DNA from: Entamoeba invadens IP1
Lineage: Eukaryota; Evosea; Mastigamoebida; Endamoebidae
Direction of reading: 5' to 3'
DNA length: 39,707 nt
Assembly: GCF_000330505.1 (NCBI RefSeq)
Contig: NW_004440436.1
Location: 1-39,707 of the forward strand
Numbering within the stretch: position 1 is the stretch's first letter; every line of letters starts with the position of its first letter. The notes beneath the pieces were generated by a model, which worked only from the letters and a program-made list of their open reading frames with translations, did not search any database and was not told where the DNA came from. A program made the translations under genes and the position numbers. Shown here in pieces: positions 1-9,466 of the stretch.

Positions 1-497
1 AGAGTACAAAAACGCTTAATCGTTTTGTGAGTATTCATTTAAATGCAAGTCATCATTATTGTTCATATTACATTAATTATACAAAATTCGAATTATTCAT
101 TAATTAAATAATTATTTGCAGTTTTAGTTGTTATTTCAACGATTAAAAATAATCCATAAATTAATATTTTTTCTGATGAATGTTATAAAATTAATATATC
201 AAACACCAATAAAATAACACTTTTAATTGAATAAAAAATCAACTTAAATTTGTTTTTTATATCAAAAAAAACACATTCACAAAATTTGAATAACACCAAA
301 ATTTTTTATAAATCATTATTATAATAATAATTATTTTTTGTCTAATTTTAGTTTAAAATTATTATCAAATATAATTGCACACTTTATAAGAATTGTTTTA
401 ATTTCAATTCTGAATAACATCCATATTTTATTAAAAATTATTTTATTATTATTAACCAACATTTTATATTTATATAAATAGTTTAATATATCACAAA
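1..497. other. AT-rich flank, no gene seen
   Basis: Very AT-rich sequence with no open frame of note and no recognisable RNA. It is the upstream flank of the kinase-like gene that starts at 537. A TATA-like element lies at its right edge. Confidence 0.6.
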
Positions 498-507
498 TAT
501 TTAAATA
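498..507 (+). promoter_or_regulatory. TATTTAAAT core promoter element of the kinase-SH2 gene
   Basis: ATATTTAAAT lies about 30 bases before the ATG at 537. It matches the Entamoeba TATA-like consensus GTATTTAAA(G/C) in sequence and spacing. In an AT-rich genome such matches arise by chance, so this rests on position as much as on sequence. Confidence 0.4.
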
Positions 508-536
508 AAATAAACTTCCTTTTTAATTAAAAAATT

Positions 537-2129
537 ATGTATATAACCTCCAAAACAAAAAACCCTTTTCGTTTTTTTAAAAAACAATTTCCTTCTAAAA
601 ATAAACTTGAAAAAACTTATAACTTTCAAACAAGTATGTCCTCTATTATTACATCACTAAAGATCAATAAAAATGAAGTTGTGATAAATAAAAAGATATA
701 TGATGGACCTTATTCTTCAATTTTTAAAGGGCAGATGTTAGGGTTGAATGTTGCTGTAAAAACAATCAACATCATATTATCGACATCAGAGACTGAAATA
801 TTTTTCCGTGAGGTTTCCCTCCTTCAAACTTTACAACACAAAAACATAATAAAACCAATTGGGATATTTACTGACAACGAACATTTGTCTTTAGTCACTG
901 AGTACTTTCCAGGTGATTTGGATCGACTCATCCACTCGCCTAAGACACTCGACTTTTCGTTCACCACCACTTTAAATTACATGCAAAGGCTTCAGATAAC
1001 CAACCAATGTTGCCAGAGCGTCATTTGGCTGCACACCCGTTGTGACATAGTGCATCGAAACCTGCAGCCGAAAACTTTTCTCATTGACCAAAATTTGAAT
1101 GTCAAACTTGGCGATTTGGGGTTTGCAGAGGTCTCCAAAGGCGAACAGAACACCATAGAAGGGGCACCACTGTATTGTGCACCAGAGGTGTTAAAGAGGA
1201 AAGGCAAGACGGGGAAGGAGAGTGATATTTATTCGTTAGGAATAACAATATGGGAAATTTTCTATATGAGGAGACCCTTTGAAGAGTACTTCCATCTGTT
1301 TAGTGACGACTTGAACACTTTTACAAAGTTTGTGGATGATGGGTTAAGGCCTGTATTACCTCGAAAGTTCTTGACGGACGACGTGGACCAGATTATGCAC
1401 GACCAAGTACTCACTATATATAAGAAGCAAATTGAGGAAACGCCTATTGAAATTGATACTTTAATTGAAAAGTGTTGGAGTGGAAATGCAAGTAAACGGC
1501 CGACTATCGAAGACCTTTTGAAGAACATTTTTGAGTTATTAAGTCGAGTGTGTATGAACGAAGATGAGTGTGTGTGGTGGGAGAAAAATCTGTGTAAAAA
1601 GTCTCAAATTTATGAAGGGGTGTATGACGCAGAAAATTTCCTTTCGATACTTGAAAACAACTTTAAGACGAGTTTTAGTAAAGAGAAGAAGTATAAGGAA
1701 ATAATAAATAAAATTGGGGAACAGGGAGAAATATCACAAAAAAGATTTTCATTCTTGTGTAGTATCTTTGGGAAGTATTATAAGAAGAAAGAGAATTATA
1801 AAGATATGATGAGAGTGTTGGGAGAGGAGTGGTACTATGGAAACATTTCAAAAGAAGAAGCAAATGTTTTGTTAGAAGGGAAGGAAGAAGGCACGTTTTT
1901 AATTAGAGAGTCAAGTACTATACTACATAAACCTTTGACGTTGTCTAAAGTCGAAAATAGAAGTGTGATGAACACAAGAATTGCGGTGTATGAAACAGAA
2001 AACAAAAACAAGGAATATTCAATTGAAACTAAATTGGCTAAGAAAAAGAAAAACAATATTGTGGATTTGATCGATGAACTTGTAGAATTAAATATTGTAA
2101 AAACACCTTGTGGTCATCAGGAATGCTAA
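537..2129 (+). CDS. Kinase-like protein with C-terminal SH2 domain (probable pseudokinase)
   Basis: 530 residues. A protein-kinase fold spans about residues 45-335: a degenerate glycine loop (GPYSSIFKG, 57-65), the ATP-anchoring lysine in VAVK (K75), a likely alpha-C glutamate (E92), DLG metal motif (D193), APE (215-217) and a conserved Arg at R321. The catalytic loop at 173-179 is HRNLQPK, so the proton-acceptor Asp is Asn (N175) and the usual catalytic-loop Lys is Gln (Q177). Nucleotide binding may survive, but phosphotransfer is doubtful. Residues 431-525 are an SH2 domain: WYYGNISKEEANVLL, then FLIRESS with the phosphotyrosine-binding arginine R457, then LTLSKV. Kinase-then-SH2 order matches the SHK family of Dictyostelium. 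About 50 residues are inserted between the APE region and R321. The start is the first ATG, 30 bases after a TATTTAAAT. No signal peptide or membrane segment is visible, so it is probably a cytosolic phosphotyrosine-binding signalling protein. Confidence 0.85.
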   Translation: MYITSKTKNPFRFFKKQFPSKNKLEKTYNFQTSMSSIITSLKINKNEVVINKKIYDGPYSSIFKGQMLGLNVAVKTINIILSTSETEIFFREVSLLQTLQHKNIIKPIGIFTDNEHLSLVTEYFPGDLDRLIHSPKTLDFSFTTTLNYMQRLQITNQCCQSVIWLHTRCDIVHRNLQPKTFLIDQNLNVKLGDLGFAEVSKGEQNTIEGAPLYCAPEVLKRKGKTGKESDIYSLGITIWEIFYMRRPFEEYFHLFSDDLNTFTKFVDDGLRPVLPRKFLTDDVDQIMHDQVLTIYKKQIEETPIEIDTLIEKCWSGNASKRPTIEDLLKNIFELLSRVCMNEDECVWWEKNLCKKSQIYEGVYDAENFLSILENNFKTSFSKEKKYKEIINKIGEQGEISQKRFSFLCSIFGKYYKKKENYKDMMRVLGEEWYYGNISKEEANVLLEGKEEGTFLIRESSTILHKPLTLSKVENRSVMNTRIAVYETENKNKEYSIETKLAKKKKNNIVDLIDELVELNIVKTPCGHQEC

Positions 2130-2606
2130 AAATATTTGTAGTGTTTTTATTTTTATTTAACATGATTGATCGTTTATAGGTATAAAAAACTTAATATTTT
2201 CAATTAAAATGAAAAGTTGGGTTTCATCTATAATTACGCCAAAGTTATTTAATTGACCTGTTTTTAATGATTAATAAAAAGTTTTTAGTTGTTTTTTCCT
2301 TTTTGGTTTGTAATGTTTTTTATTATAAACTTCTTAAAACAGGTTAAAAATTTTATAAACATAAAATTTTTACCAAAATTTAGACTAATGGATTTTTTTC
2401 GATGTTATTTGAAATGTTAATGTTGGATGGGTGTCATTGATTTTAATAATTTAGTCGAATGGTAAATTTTTAATATATATTTGGTTTCAAATAGTTATCT
2501 ACTAAATAATTGAATAATCATCATTTCAAACAACTGAAATTTTATCCTCTTTAATTTCAAAAATAAATAAATAAATTAAAACATATTATTACTTAAATAC
2601 ATTGTT
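2130..2606. other. Intergenic, no gene seen
   Basis: AT-rich spacer between the kinase-SH2 gene and the first RNase T2 gene. An ACTTAAATA string at 2591-2599, about 10 bases before the ATG, is a weak TATA-like candidate. Nothing else is recognisable. Confidence 0.5.
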
Positions 2607-3617
2607 ATGATTTTTCTGTTGTTGATCACACTTTCTGTATCTTTTGGTCAACCCGAAAAACCAAAAACACCAACAACCGAACCAAAAAAATCACCCAAAA
2701 GAAAAATGGAAGAAGAAAAACCAAGTACTTCACAACAAGGTGCCAAAAAACTATTGGTAGATTACCCTTCTTCAGATGAATCCGACTCTTCAAGTTCAAC
2801 AATTTCAACAAGAAGTCGAAAATCAAGTGAAGAAAAAACACTTCAAGTTGCTTCCCCATTGCCAAGTTACATGGTCAGACCATTTACAGTGGCTATCACA
2901 CATTATCGTATGTGTTATCCATCTCGTAAAAAATTTAAAACATATTATTATATGTTATTTTCGCAATACTGGCCCGGTGAAGTTTGTTCTGGAATTATAT
3001 GCACGTTATCACACAGAACAGAGAAAGTTGAAGAAGGATTTTTTCTTCATGGATATTGGCCACAATACAAAGAAAAAATCGAATATTACTGTTGTGAAAA
3101 CGAACATACTGTTACTCAAGTGGAAAGTATGATGCTTGAAGATATAGAGTTGGAAAGAGATATAGCAACTTATTGGATGTCTATTGATGCATGTAGATTG
3201 GTGGGATATCAATGGGACAAGCATGGCAGTTGCGCGAGTGATATCTATTCAAACCCACTTGATTATTTGAGGACAGCAATTAATCTAAGAAAGAAAGTAA
3301 ATATTTGGAAAGAGTTACAAGAGAGTTATTTGAAAGTAAAAACAAACACTTTATATCACTTGGAAGAATTAAAATCAGTGATAGAAAGAGTTTATGGTAC
3401 TTCTGTATACTTCGCTTGTCGAAATAGAAACTCTGTTTATGACCTCAGAATATGTTATTACCCTTTCACCGACAGATTTAATCCTCATCCAATGAGATGT
3501 CCTCTAAAAATGAAAAGGTATGAAATCAAAACATGTGATGCAAAAGTAATGTTCAAAGATTTCCCTTATTACTTAACCAAAAAAGAATTGGTGACAAGAA
3601 ACAATTGTCTGTATTAA
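2607..3617 (+). CDS. Secreted RNase T2-family protein (T2-1)
   Basis: 336 residues. A hydrophobic signal peptide (1-15, MIFLLLITLSVSFGQ) is followed by a Lys/Glu/Ser-rich arm to about residue 87, then a T2 domain. Domain hallmarks are QYWPGEVC near 120-127, active-site motif CAS I FLHGYWPQ with H148, and CAS II YQWDKHGSC with H206 at 201-209. RNase T2 enzymes cleave single-stranded RNA using two histidines and a glutamate. Here the glutamate position (HEWxKHG in the family) is Q202, so activity may be reduced. Paired cysteines (CC at 162-163, C209, C271, C283, C298, C310, C334) fit a disulfide-rich secreted protein. It ends in NNCLY, close to the ends of the other copies. It is the first of six same-strand copies. 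This arm lacks the FPSL motif found in most paralogs. Confidence 0.88.
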   Translation: MIFLLLITLSVSFGQPEKPKTPTTEPKKSPKRKMEEEKPSTSQQGAKKLLVDYPSSDESDSSSSTISTRSRKSSEEKTLQVASPLPSYMVRPFTVAITHYRMCYPSRKKFKTYYYMLFSQYWPGEVCSGIICTLSHRTEKVEEGFFLHGYWPQYKEKIEYYCCENEHTVTQVESMMLEDIELERDIATYWMSIDACRLVGYQWDKHGSCASDIYSNPLDYLRTAINLRKKVNIWKELQESYLKVKTNTLYHLEELKSVIERVYGTSVYFACRNRNSVYDLRICYYPFTDRFNPHPMRCPLKMKRYEIKTCDAKVMFKDFPYYLTKKELVTRNNCLY

Positions 3618-4016
3618 CTTAATGTTTAAATTGGAAATTTTGTAAATTTTTTATTTTAAAAATTTTATGGTTATAACTTGTCAATAAACTTTTTATATTT
3701 TAAAAGGAATAAAAATAAAATAAAAAAAAATAAAACAACTTCAAATTATTCAAATAAAATATAGTTTAATAATTAGGATTTTTAACTTTCTAAAAACCAT
3801 GACTTATCTTTATTTGTGAATAACCAAAAATAAAAAAGTTATTTGATTATTTTTTGATTGAAAGATATTACAAAGTATTGTTTATAAAACAATTGTATTA
3901 ATGAAATAATTATAATTATTTTTTACTTTTAAAAACAAATTTAAACAAGTTATTTAATGTTGTTAAAAATATTTTTTTAATTCCTTAATTATAATCTTTT
4001 AACCCTTATTGTTCTT
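3618..4016. other. Intergenic, no gene seen
   Basis: AT-rich spacer between T2-1 and T2-2. No ORF, RNA or repeat recognised. Confidence 0.5.
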
Positions 4017-5023
4017 ATGTTAAGTTTTTTGTTATATTTCATATGTCTAACAATAGGCCAACCATTTGTCCCACATTCATCATCAGAATCAGAAGGAGAA
4101 TTATCTCCAAGACCTTCAACATCAACGGGGGTTACAAGAAAACGACCTGGTGCTTCTCCCGAACCCGAACAAACAAAACGAAGACTTTTTGAAGAAGGAA
4201 CTGAAACCAGAACTCCACCCATTCCTGGTGTTATAGCACATCCTACCACTACACCAATACCTTCACCAATTCCATCTCGAATAGTTCGACCTTTTATAAA
4301 AGCTTTAAGAAGTTATCAAATGTGTCATGGTTATATAAAACCGATCAAACCATTTGAAATGATGATCTTTTCCCAGTATGGCCAGGTGAAGTTTGCAAGA
4401 AAATAGTTTGCACATTGTCTTTTAGAACACAAAGTATTGAAAAGGGATTTCTAATACATGGACTGTGGCCACAATATCGAGCAAACAAAAATTTGTACTG
4501 TTGTCTGAGTCTTTATACCGCAAATAATTATGAAAGCACTGTTTTAGAAGATCCTGTTATTGAACCGGATTTCAAAAAGTATTGGCCTTCAATTGATATG
4601 TGTAGGATGGCGGCTTATCAATGGGACAAACACGGAGGATGTTCAAAGGATGTATATAGTCCAAAAGAGTGGACAAGTACAACAATAAAATTGAGAAAAG
4701 AAGTCGACTTTTGGAAAATGTTAGAAGAAAGTGAGTTGAAAGTCGAAGAAAACACGTTTTATGATATCCAAGATTTAAAAAGAATTGGGAAAAGTGTTTA
4801 TGAAGTTGAAGTTTATTTCATATGCACATTTGGTATTAACATTTCTGATTTGAGAATTTGTTATGATGTTCATATAGATAAAACCAACCCAAGACCAGTT
4901 GAATGTCCAAGAAAAGTTGGAAAACTTGAAGAAAAAAGTTGCAAAAACAAAGTTAAGTTTAGATCCTTTCCTGAATATTTGACAATGAAAGAAACCGCAC
5001 AAAGGAATAATTGTTTGTATTGA
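4017..5023 (+). pseudogene. RNase T2-family gene with a single frameshift (T2-2)
   Basis: The start frame (4017-4406) encodes a signal peptide (MLSFLLYFICLTIGQ), a Ser/Pro/Thr/Glu-rich arm and the first part of the T2 domain, then stops at TAG 4404-4406. The rest of the domain continues in another frame to 5023, with CAS I FLIHGLWPQ, CAS II YQWDKHGGC and the typical NNCLY ending. The break lies at 4377-4380, where paralogs read TATTGGCC (the YWP codons) and this copy reads TATGGCC, one base short. No other damage is visible, so it is either a very young pseudogene or a sequencing error. The total length equals that of an intact copy (about 335 codons). Like its neighbours it has Gln, not Glu, in CAS II. 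The apparent start at 4415 is a TTG and not a real initiation site. Confidence 0.8.
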
Positions 5024-5283
5024 GTAATGGAAATTTTTTATTGTTATTTGTTATTTAAAATATTCAAATTTATCTTGACTGTTGTTTGTATTAAACAGAG
5101 TAGTATAGAAATTATCATCAAAAAATCAATGTTGTGTATGGATTCAATACTTTTATTTTTAAGTTATTTTTAAATAACAAATCTAAATTTAAACATTAAA
5201 CATTACAATTACCTCTGGTTATGAAGCGAATATATAACTTAAATTTAATAATACAAAAAACTCTAAAATATGAAAAAACGAAA

Positions 5284-6252
5284 ATGGTGTTCTGGTATTT
5301 TTGGTTTCTTTCTTTCGCTTTTGAACAACCAGACAAACCCAAAGAACCCGAAAAACAGTCAGAAGCATCAGGTACAACATTTCCATCACTTGAACCACTT
5401 CAACAAGATTTGCCATCATCAAGTGAACAAGTTGTCAGAAGAAGAGTTCCAAGGACACAACAACAACAAGCTCAACCAACTCCACTTACGTTTCAATTAC
5501 ATCCTTCAACAATCAAAAAATTACGACCATTTTCACAATGTAAAAAGTACATAAAATTCGAAAAGAAATTTGAATTTTTGATGTTAGTTCAGTATTGGCC
5601 TGGTGGTCGTTGTTATGATTATAAATGTTCTTTGCCACAAACACTTCCTCAATTAAAAGAGAGTTTTTGGCTTCATGGACTTTGGCCACAATTTATTTTG
5701 AACAGAAACATGTTTTGTTGTTGGTCTCCTTTTAACGTGTTTCAAGTTGAAAGCCAATTAATTAAAAATGAACCTTTGTTTCAGGAAATCAAAGAGTTTT
5801 GGCCATCAGTGGATTCTTGCAAATTGAGTCTTTATCAATATGACAAACATGGTGCATGTTCGCTCACTACTTATGAGGGTAAAGATGGTCCTTTTGACTA
5901 TTTTAGAATGGCTATTGAATTATGGAAGAAAAATGATGTTTGGAAAATACTAAAAGACAGTCGTTTGAAAGTTGAAACGAACAAATTGTATAAATTAGAC
6001 AATTTGAAGGAAATAATATCAAATGCTTATGGAGGAAAAGTGGCGTTTATGTGTCGAGATTTGACTTCTATTTATGAAATAAGAGTGTGTTATGACCACA
6101 AAATAAATAAATATGACCCAACACCAATTGACTGTCCTGTAAAGGTGTTCAAAGAAGAAAAAAGAAGTTGTGCAGACATGGTATTGTTCAAGGAATTTCC
6201 ATTTTATTTGTTGAATATCGAGACTGCACCCAAAAACAATTGCGTGTATTAA
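5284..6252 (+). CDS. Secreted RNase T2-family protein (T2-3)
   Basis: 322 residues from the ATG at 5284. An in-frame ATG at 5221 would add 21 charged residues ahead of the signal peptide. The later start puts MVFWYFWFLSFAFEQ at the N-terminus, as in the paralogs. The arm carries TFPSLEPLQQDLP (32-44), VVRRRVPRTQQQQAQ (50-64) and HPSTIKKL (73-80). The T2 domain follows: QYWPGGRC, CAS I WLHGLWPQ (H131) and CAS II YQYDKHGAC (Q185, H189). The catalytic Glu is Gln. It ends in NNCVY. The first ~80 residues are almost identical to those of T2-4, while the T2 domains of the two genes differ much more. Confidence 0.87.
   Translation: MVFWYFWFLSFAFEQPDKPKEPEKQSEASGTTFPSLEPLQQDLPSSSEQVVRRRVPRTQQQQAQPTPLTFQLHPSTIKKLRPFSQCKKYIKFEKKFEFLMLVQYWPGGRCYDYKCSLPQTLPQLKESFWLHGLWPQFILNRNMFCCWSPFNVFQVESQLIKNEPLFQEIKEFWPSVDSCKLSLYQYDKHGACSLTTYEGKDGPFDYFRMAIELWKKNDVWKILKDSRLKVETNKLYKLDNLKEIISNAYGGKVAFMCRDLTSIYEIRVCYDHKINKYDPTPIDCPVKVFKEEKRSCADMVLFKEFPFYLLNIETAPKNNCVY
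5325..5520 (+). repeat. N-terminal arm block shared with T2-4 (copy 1)
   Basis: 196 bp aligned without gaps to 6795-6990. About 11 differences were counted by eye (roughly 94 percent identity), of which three adjacent ones fall in one codon. The similarity drops sharply where the T2 domain begins. This suggests recent gene conversion or recombination limited to the arm. Confidence 0.8.
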
Positions 6253-6726
6253 AATTATATATTATGTCAATGTATAACTTTATAATAATGTTTTTTATTT
6301 CATTTTAATTTGTTTTATCATTTATTAATATTTATGTTGTTTTTTATTTGATGACAAATAATAGGTATTAAAACTTAATATCTGTAATTATTATTTATAA
6401 ACAATAACAATTATATTATTTTTTATTTTAATTTATGTTATTAATATTTGATCAGTTTACACAATATTTAAAATCGGGTTCAAAAAATAGTTATCTGCAA
6501 AATTAACTACATGAAATGTAGCAAAATTTTGAATAAATTTTTTTTTGTTTTATATAATTTGAATATTAACAACAAAAAATTAATTTTAAGTGTTATTAAA
6601 AAAAATTGACAAATTTTATTTTTACTATAAATGACTCAAGTAATAAATTGGGTATTTTTGGAATTATATAATAATTATTGTTTAATCATTATTCAAATTA
6701 ATATTTTTTATAACATTCAAGTCAAT
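6253..6726. other. Intergenic, no gene seen
   Basis: AT-rich spacer between T2-3 and T2-4 with no recognisable feature. An in-frame upstream extension of T2-4 (from 6631) is open here but is hydrophobic and AT-driven, and is not used as the start. Confidence 0.5.
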
Positions 6727-6750
6727 ATGATTGTACTAAAAAACAAATCA

Positions 6751-7722
6751 ATGGTTTTACTTTTGGTTTTGCTCTATTTTTTATTTACAAAAGGACAACC
6801 AGACAAACCCAAAGAACCCGAAAAACAGTCAGAAGCATCAGGCACAACATTTCCATCACTTGAACCACTTCGACAAGCTTTACCATCATCAGACGAACAA
6901 GTTGTCAGAAGAAGAGTACCAAGAACACAACAACAACAAGCTCAACCAACTCCACTTAAGTTTCAACTACATCCTTCAACAATCAAAAAATTGGATTATT
7001 ATCAACCATGTAAAACTTATTATGCTTATACAAAAAAGTTTGATTATATGTTGTTTGTTCAGTATTGGCCTGGTGGTCGTTGTTATGATTTTAGATGTTC
7101 GCTTCCTTTAAAAACTCCTTTTGTTAAAGAAGGATTTTGGCTCCATGGACTTTGGCCACAGAAAAGGCAAAATAGGAACATTTATTGTTGTAGAAACAAT
7201 TTTAATATTTATGAAATTGAACGGAGGTTACAAACAGACCCTTTAATATCCCAAGACATTCACAAATATTGGATGTCAGTTGATAATTGCCGTCTTGCTC
7301 TTTACCAATTCGATAAACACGGTACCTGTGCACTTACAGCTTATCAAGGAAGTAATGGTCCTTATGATTATATTTGGACTGCAATAAATCTTTGGAAAAG
7401 AATAGATATTTGGAAAATTCTAAAAAACAGTCATTTAAACATCAAAACAGAAGAATTGTATGATATCGAAAAGTTGAGAGAAATCATTTCAAATGTTTAC
7501 AAGGGGAAAGTTGCTTTTATGTGTAAAGAGATGACTTCTATTATAGAACTAAGAATATGTGTTAACATAAAAGGGGATAAATTCAATCCTGAAGTTATTG
7601 ATTGCCCAGAAAAAATTTTAAAAGAAGAAGAGAAAAAATGTTCCAAAATGGTTTTATTTAAAAATTTCCCAACCTATTTGTTGGACCCTTCCACTGCACC
7701 AAGAAATGATTGTCCTTATTAA
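6751..7722 (+). CDS. Secreted RNase T2-family protein (T2-4)
   Basis: 323 residues from the ATG at 6751. In-frame ATGs at 6631 and 6727 exist, but 6751 gives MVLLLVLLYFLFTKG, a signal peptide of the same length as in the paralogs. The start at 6727 remains possible. After the signal come QPDKPKEP, TFPSLEPLRQALP (33-45), the RRR/QQQQ segment and HPSTIKKL. The T2 domain has QYWPGGRC, CAS I WLHGLWPQ (H132) and CAS II YQFDKHGTC (Q186, H190). It ends in NDCPY. It is the tandem partner of T2-3 and carries the Gln-for-Glu change common to the array. Confidence 0.87.
   Translation: MVLLLVLLYFLFTKGQPDKPKEPEKQSEASGTTFPSLEPLRQALPSSDEQVVRRRVPRTQQQQAQPTPLKFQLHPSTIKKLDYYQPCKTYYAYTKKFDYMLFVQYWPGGRCYDFRCSLPLKTPFVKEGFWLHGLWPQKRQNRNIYCCRNNFNIYEIERRLQTDPLISQDIHKYWMSVDNCRLALYQFDKHGTCALTAYQGSNGPYDYIWTAINLWKRIDIWKILKNSHLNIKTEELYDIEKLREIISNVYKGKVAFMCKEMTSIIELRICVNIKGDKFNPEVIDCPEKILKEEEKKCSKMVLFKNFPTYLLDPSTAPRNDCPY
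6795..6990 (+). repeat. N-terminal arm block shared with T2-3 (copy 2)
   Basis: Partner of 5325-5520. The block runs from just after the signal peptide (ACAACCAGACAAACCC) to the end of the HPSTIKK codons. Confidence 0.8.
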
Positions 7723-8041
7723 TTAACATATTAATGTCAATCATTAATTCACAAATAACAATTCAAATACAAAGTTGTTTATAAATACTTTTTAAATATT
7801 TAAATTAATAATCATCATTATTATATTTTTTGTTTTTTTTATTATATTGGTTTTTTTTACCTCAATTCAAAACCTTTTTAAATTATATTTTAAATAACTT
7901 CTGATCATTTATCTACAATAGAACAACAACATCATTATATTGTAAATCATATAAATATATGATTATACTGACTATTTCTTGTATATTATTTTTGTGTTTT
8001 TCAAATCGAAGTTAATAAACTGAATTTGTTAATATCATTTT
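7723..8041. other. Intergenic, no gene seen
   Basis: AT-rich spacer of about 320 bases between T2-4 and T2-5. Nothing recognisable. Confidence 0.5.
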
Positions 8042-9466
8042 ATGTTATTAATTTTGTTTATAACATCTACTTTTGGGCAACCAGATTCACAAGATGAAGA
8101 CTCTGAAAATCCGAATGATTTTCCTTCTTTGAAACCATTACAAGAAACACTACCTCGCTATCCCAGACAACCAAGAAATCTTCCACCAAGATTTAGAGGA
8201 AGGGAACAAAGAGGTGGTGGAAGATTTCAAAGACCGCAACCTTTTGAACCAAAACCGCCATCTTTTATTCCTCCCAGAATCCAAAGACAATTCGAACAAC
8301 ATACAGAAACTAGACAAAAAGAAAAAGAAAAAGAAAAGGAGGAACAACATTTTCAAACAGTTTCACAACAAAAATTTCCACCCATTTATCACGAAAAATC
8401 AAAAATTGAAGTTAAAAGTCAACATCAAATTACTCCTCAATTTCAAACAAAGGATTTACAAAGAAAAATCATCCCTCCATTACAACTGCCATCTTTTCCA
8501 ATACCCCAAAGTGATCCAACAACTAAGTTTCTTCATTCTGCGTCTCAACAACAAGTTGTGAGACCAAAAACCATACAAACCCAAACACCAATTCACCAAC
8601 CTTCACAAATACAACAGAAAGAAACAACAGAAATCAAGAAAAAGATTTTCCATAAACCGATTTTACATACAGAACACACTTTCCCATTAAATCCTGTGCC
8701 ACCTGAAATTATCCCCATTAAAGAACTGTTGAAAAAACTCAATAGTTACAACATGTGCCCAACTTATAAAAAATCCCAAAGACATGATTATATGGTATAT
8801 TCAGAATATTGGCCAGGAGAAAAATGTTCAGATGATCAATGCACATTCCCAAAAGAAACTGAACAACTTGAAGAAGAATTTATGATTCATGGATTTTGGC
8901 CACATTTGCACATTAATCGAAATTTGTTTTGTTGTCTCAATTGGCATGGCCCAGAAAATTTTGAAAATTCGTTATTAATGGATAAAGTGTTATTAAAAGA
9001 TATTCAAAAATATTGGATGTCAACTTCTTTGTGTCGGTTCGCGACTTATCAATGGGACAAACACGGGAGCTGCACTTTTAACGTTTATAGAGGACCACAA
9101 GGACCTAAAAGTTATATGAAAGTTACTTTGTTTTTACACAGCACATCTCAATATTGGAAATTATTGAAAGAAAGTCCGTTACATGTAGAAACCAACAAAA
9201 TGTACAAATTGGAAGATTTAAAAGATGTTTTAAAAAAGAAATTTGGAGTTGAGCCTTCATTTGTTTGTCGTGACCAAATTTCTGTTTACGAAATAAAAAT
9301 ATGTTATGATATTTATAAAAATCCATTTAATCCTAAACCTATTAATTGTGGTGATAGAGTATACACTTACGACAAACCAAGATGTGACCCTTATGTGTTG
9401 TTTAAACCATTTCCACCAGAGTTGAAAAGAAAGGAAACCATGCCAAGAAATGAGTGTTTTTATTAA
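8042..9466 (+). CDS. Secreted RNase T2-family protein with long Pro/Gln-rich arm (T2-5)
   Basis: 474 residues, the longest intact copy. The signal peptide MLLILFITSTFGQ is followed by an acidic QPDSQDEDSENPND stretch and FPSLKPLQETLP (27-38). Then comes about 180 residues of low complexity: an Arg/Gly patch (51-62), a KEKEKEKEE run (93-101) and Pro/Gln/Lys-rich sequence to about 220. The T2 domain occupies about 223-474: EYWPGEKC, CAS I FMIHGFWPH (H283; the usual Q after WP is H) and CAS II YQWDKHGSC (Q337, H341). The ending is NECFY. The arm may act as a flexible or nucleic-acid-binding tether, which is inference from composition only. Catalytic Glu is Gln as in its neighbours. Confidence 0.87.
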   Translation: MLLILFITSTFGQPDSQDEDSENPNDFPSLKPLQETLPRYPRQPRNLPPRFRGREQRGGGRFQRPQPFEPKPPSFIPPRIQRQFEQHTETRQKEKEKEKEEQHFQTVSQQKFPPIYHEKSKIEVKSQHQITPQFQTKDLQRKIIPPLQLPSFPIPQSDPTTKFLHSASQQQVVRPKTIQTQTPIHQPSQIQQKETTEIKKKIFHKPILHTEHTFPLNPVPPEIIPIKELLKKLNSYNMCPTYKKSQRHDYMVYSEYWPGEKCSDDQCTFPKETEQLEEEFMIHGFWPHLHINRNLFCCLNWHGPENFENSLLMDKVLLKDIQKYWMSTSLCRFATYQWDKHGSCTFNVYRGPQGPKSYMKVTLFLHSTSQYWKLLKESPLHVETNKMYKLEDLKDVLKKKFGVEPSFVCRDQISVYEIKICYDIYKNPFNPKPINCGDRVYTYDKPRCDPYVLFKPFPPELKRKETMPRNECFY

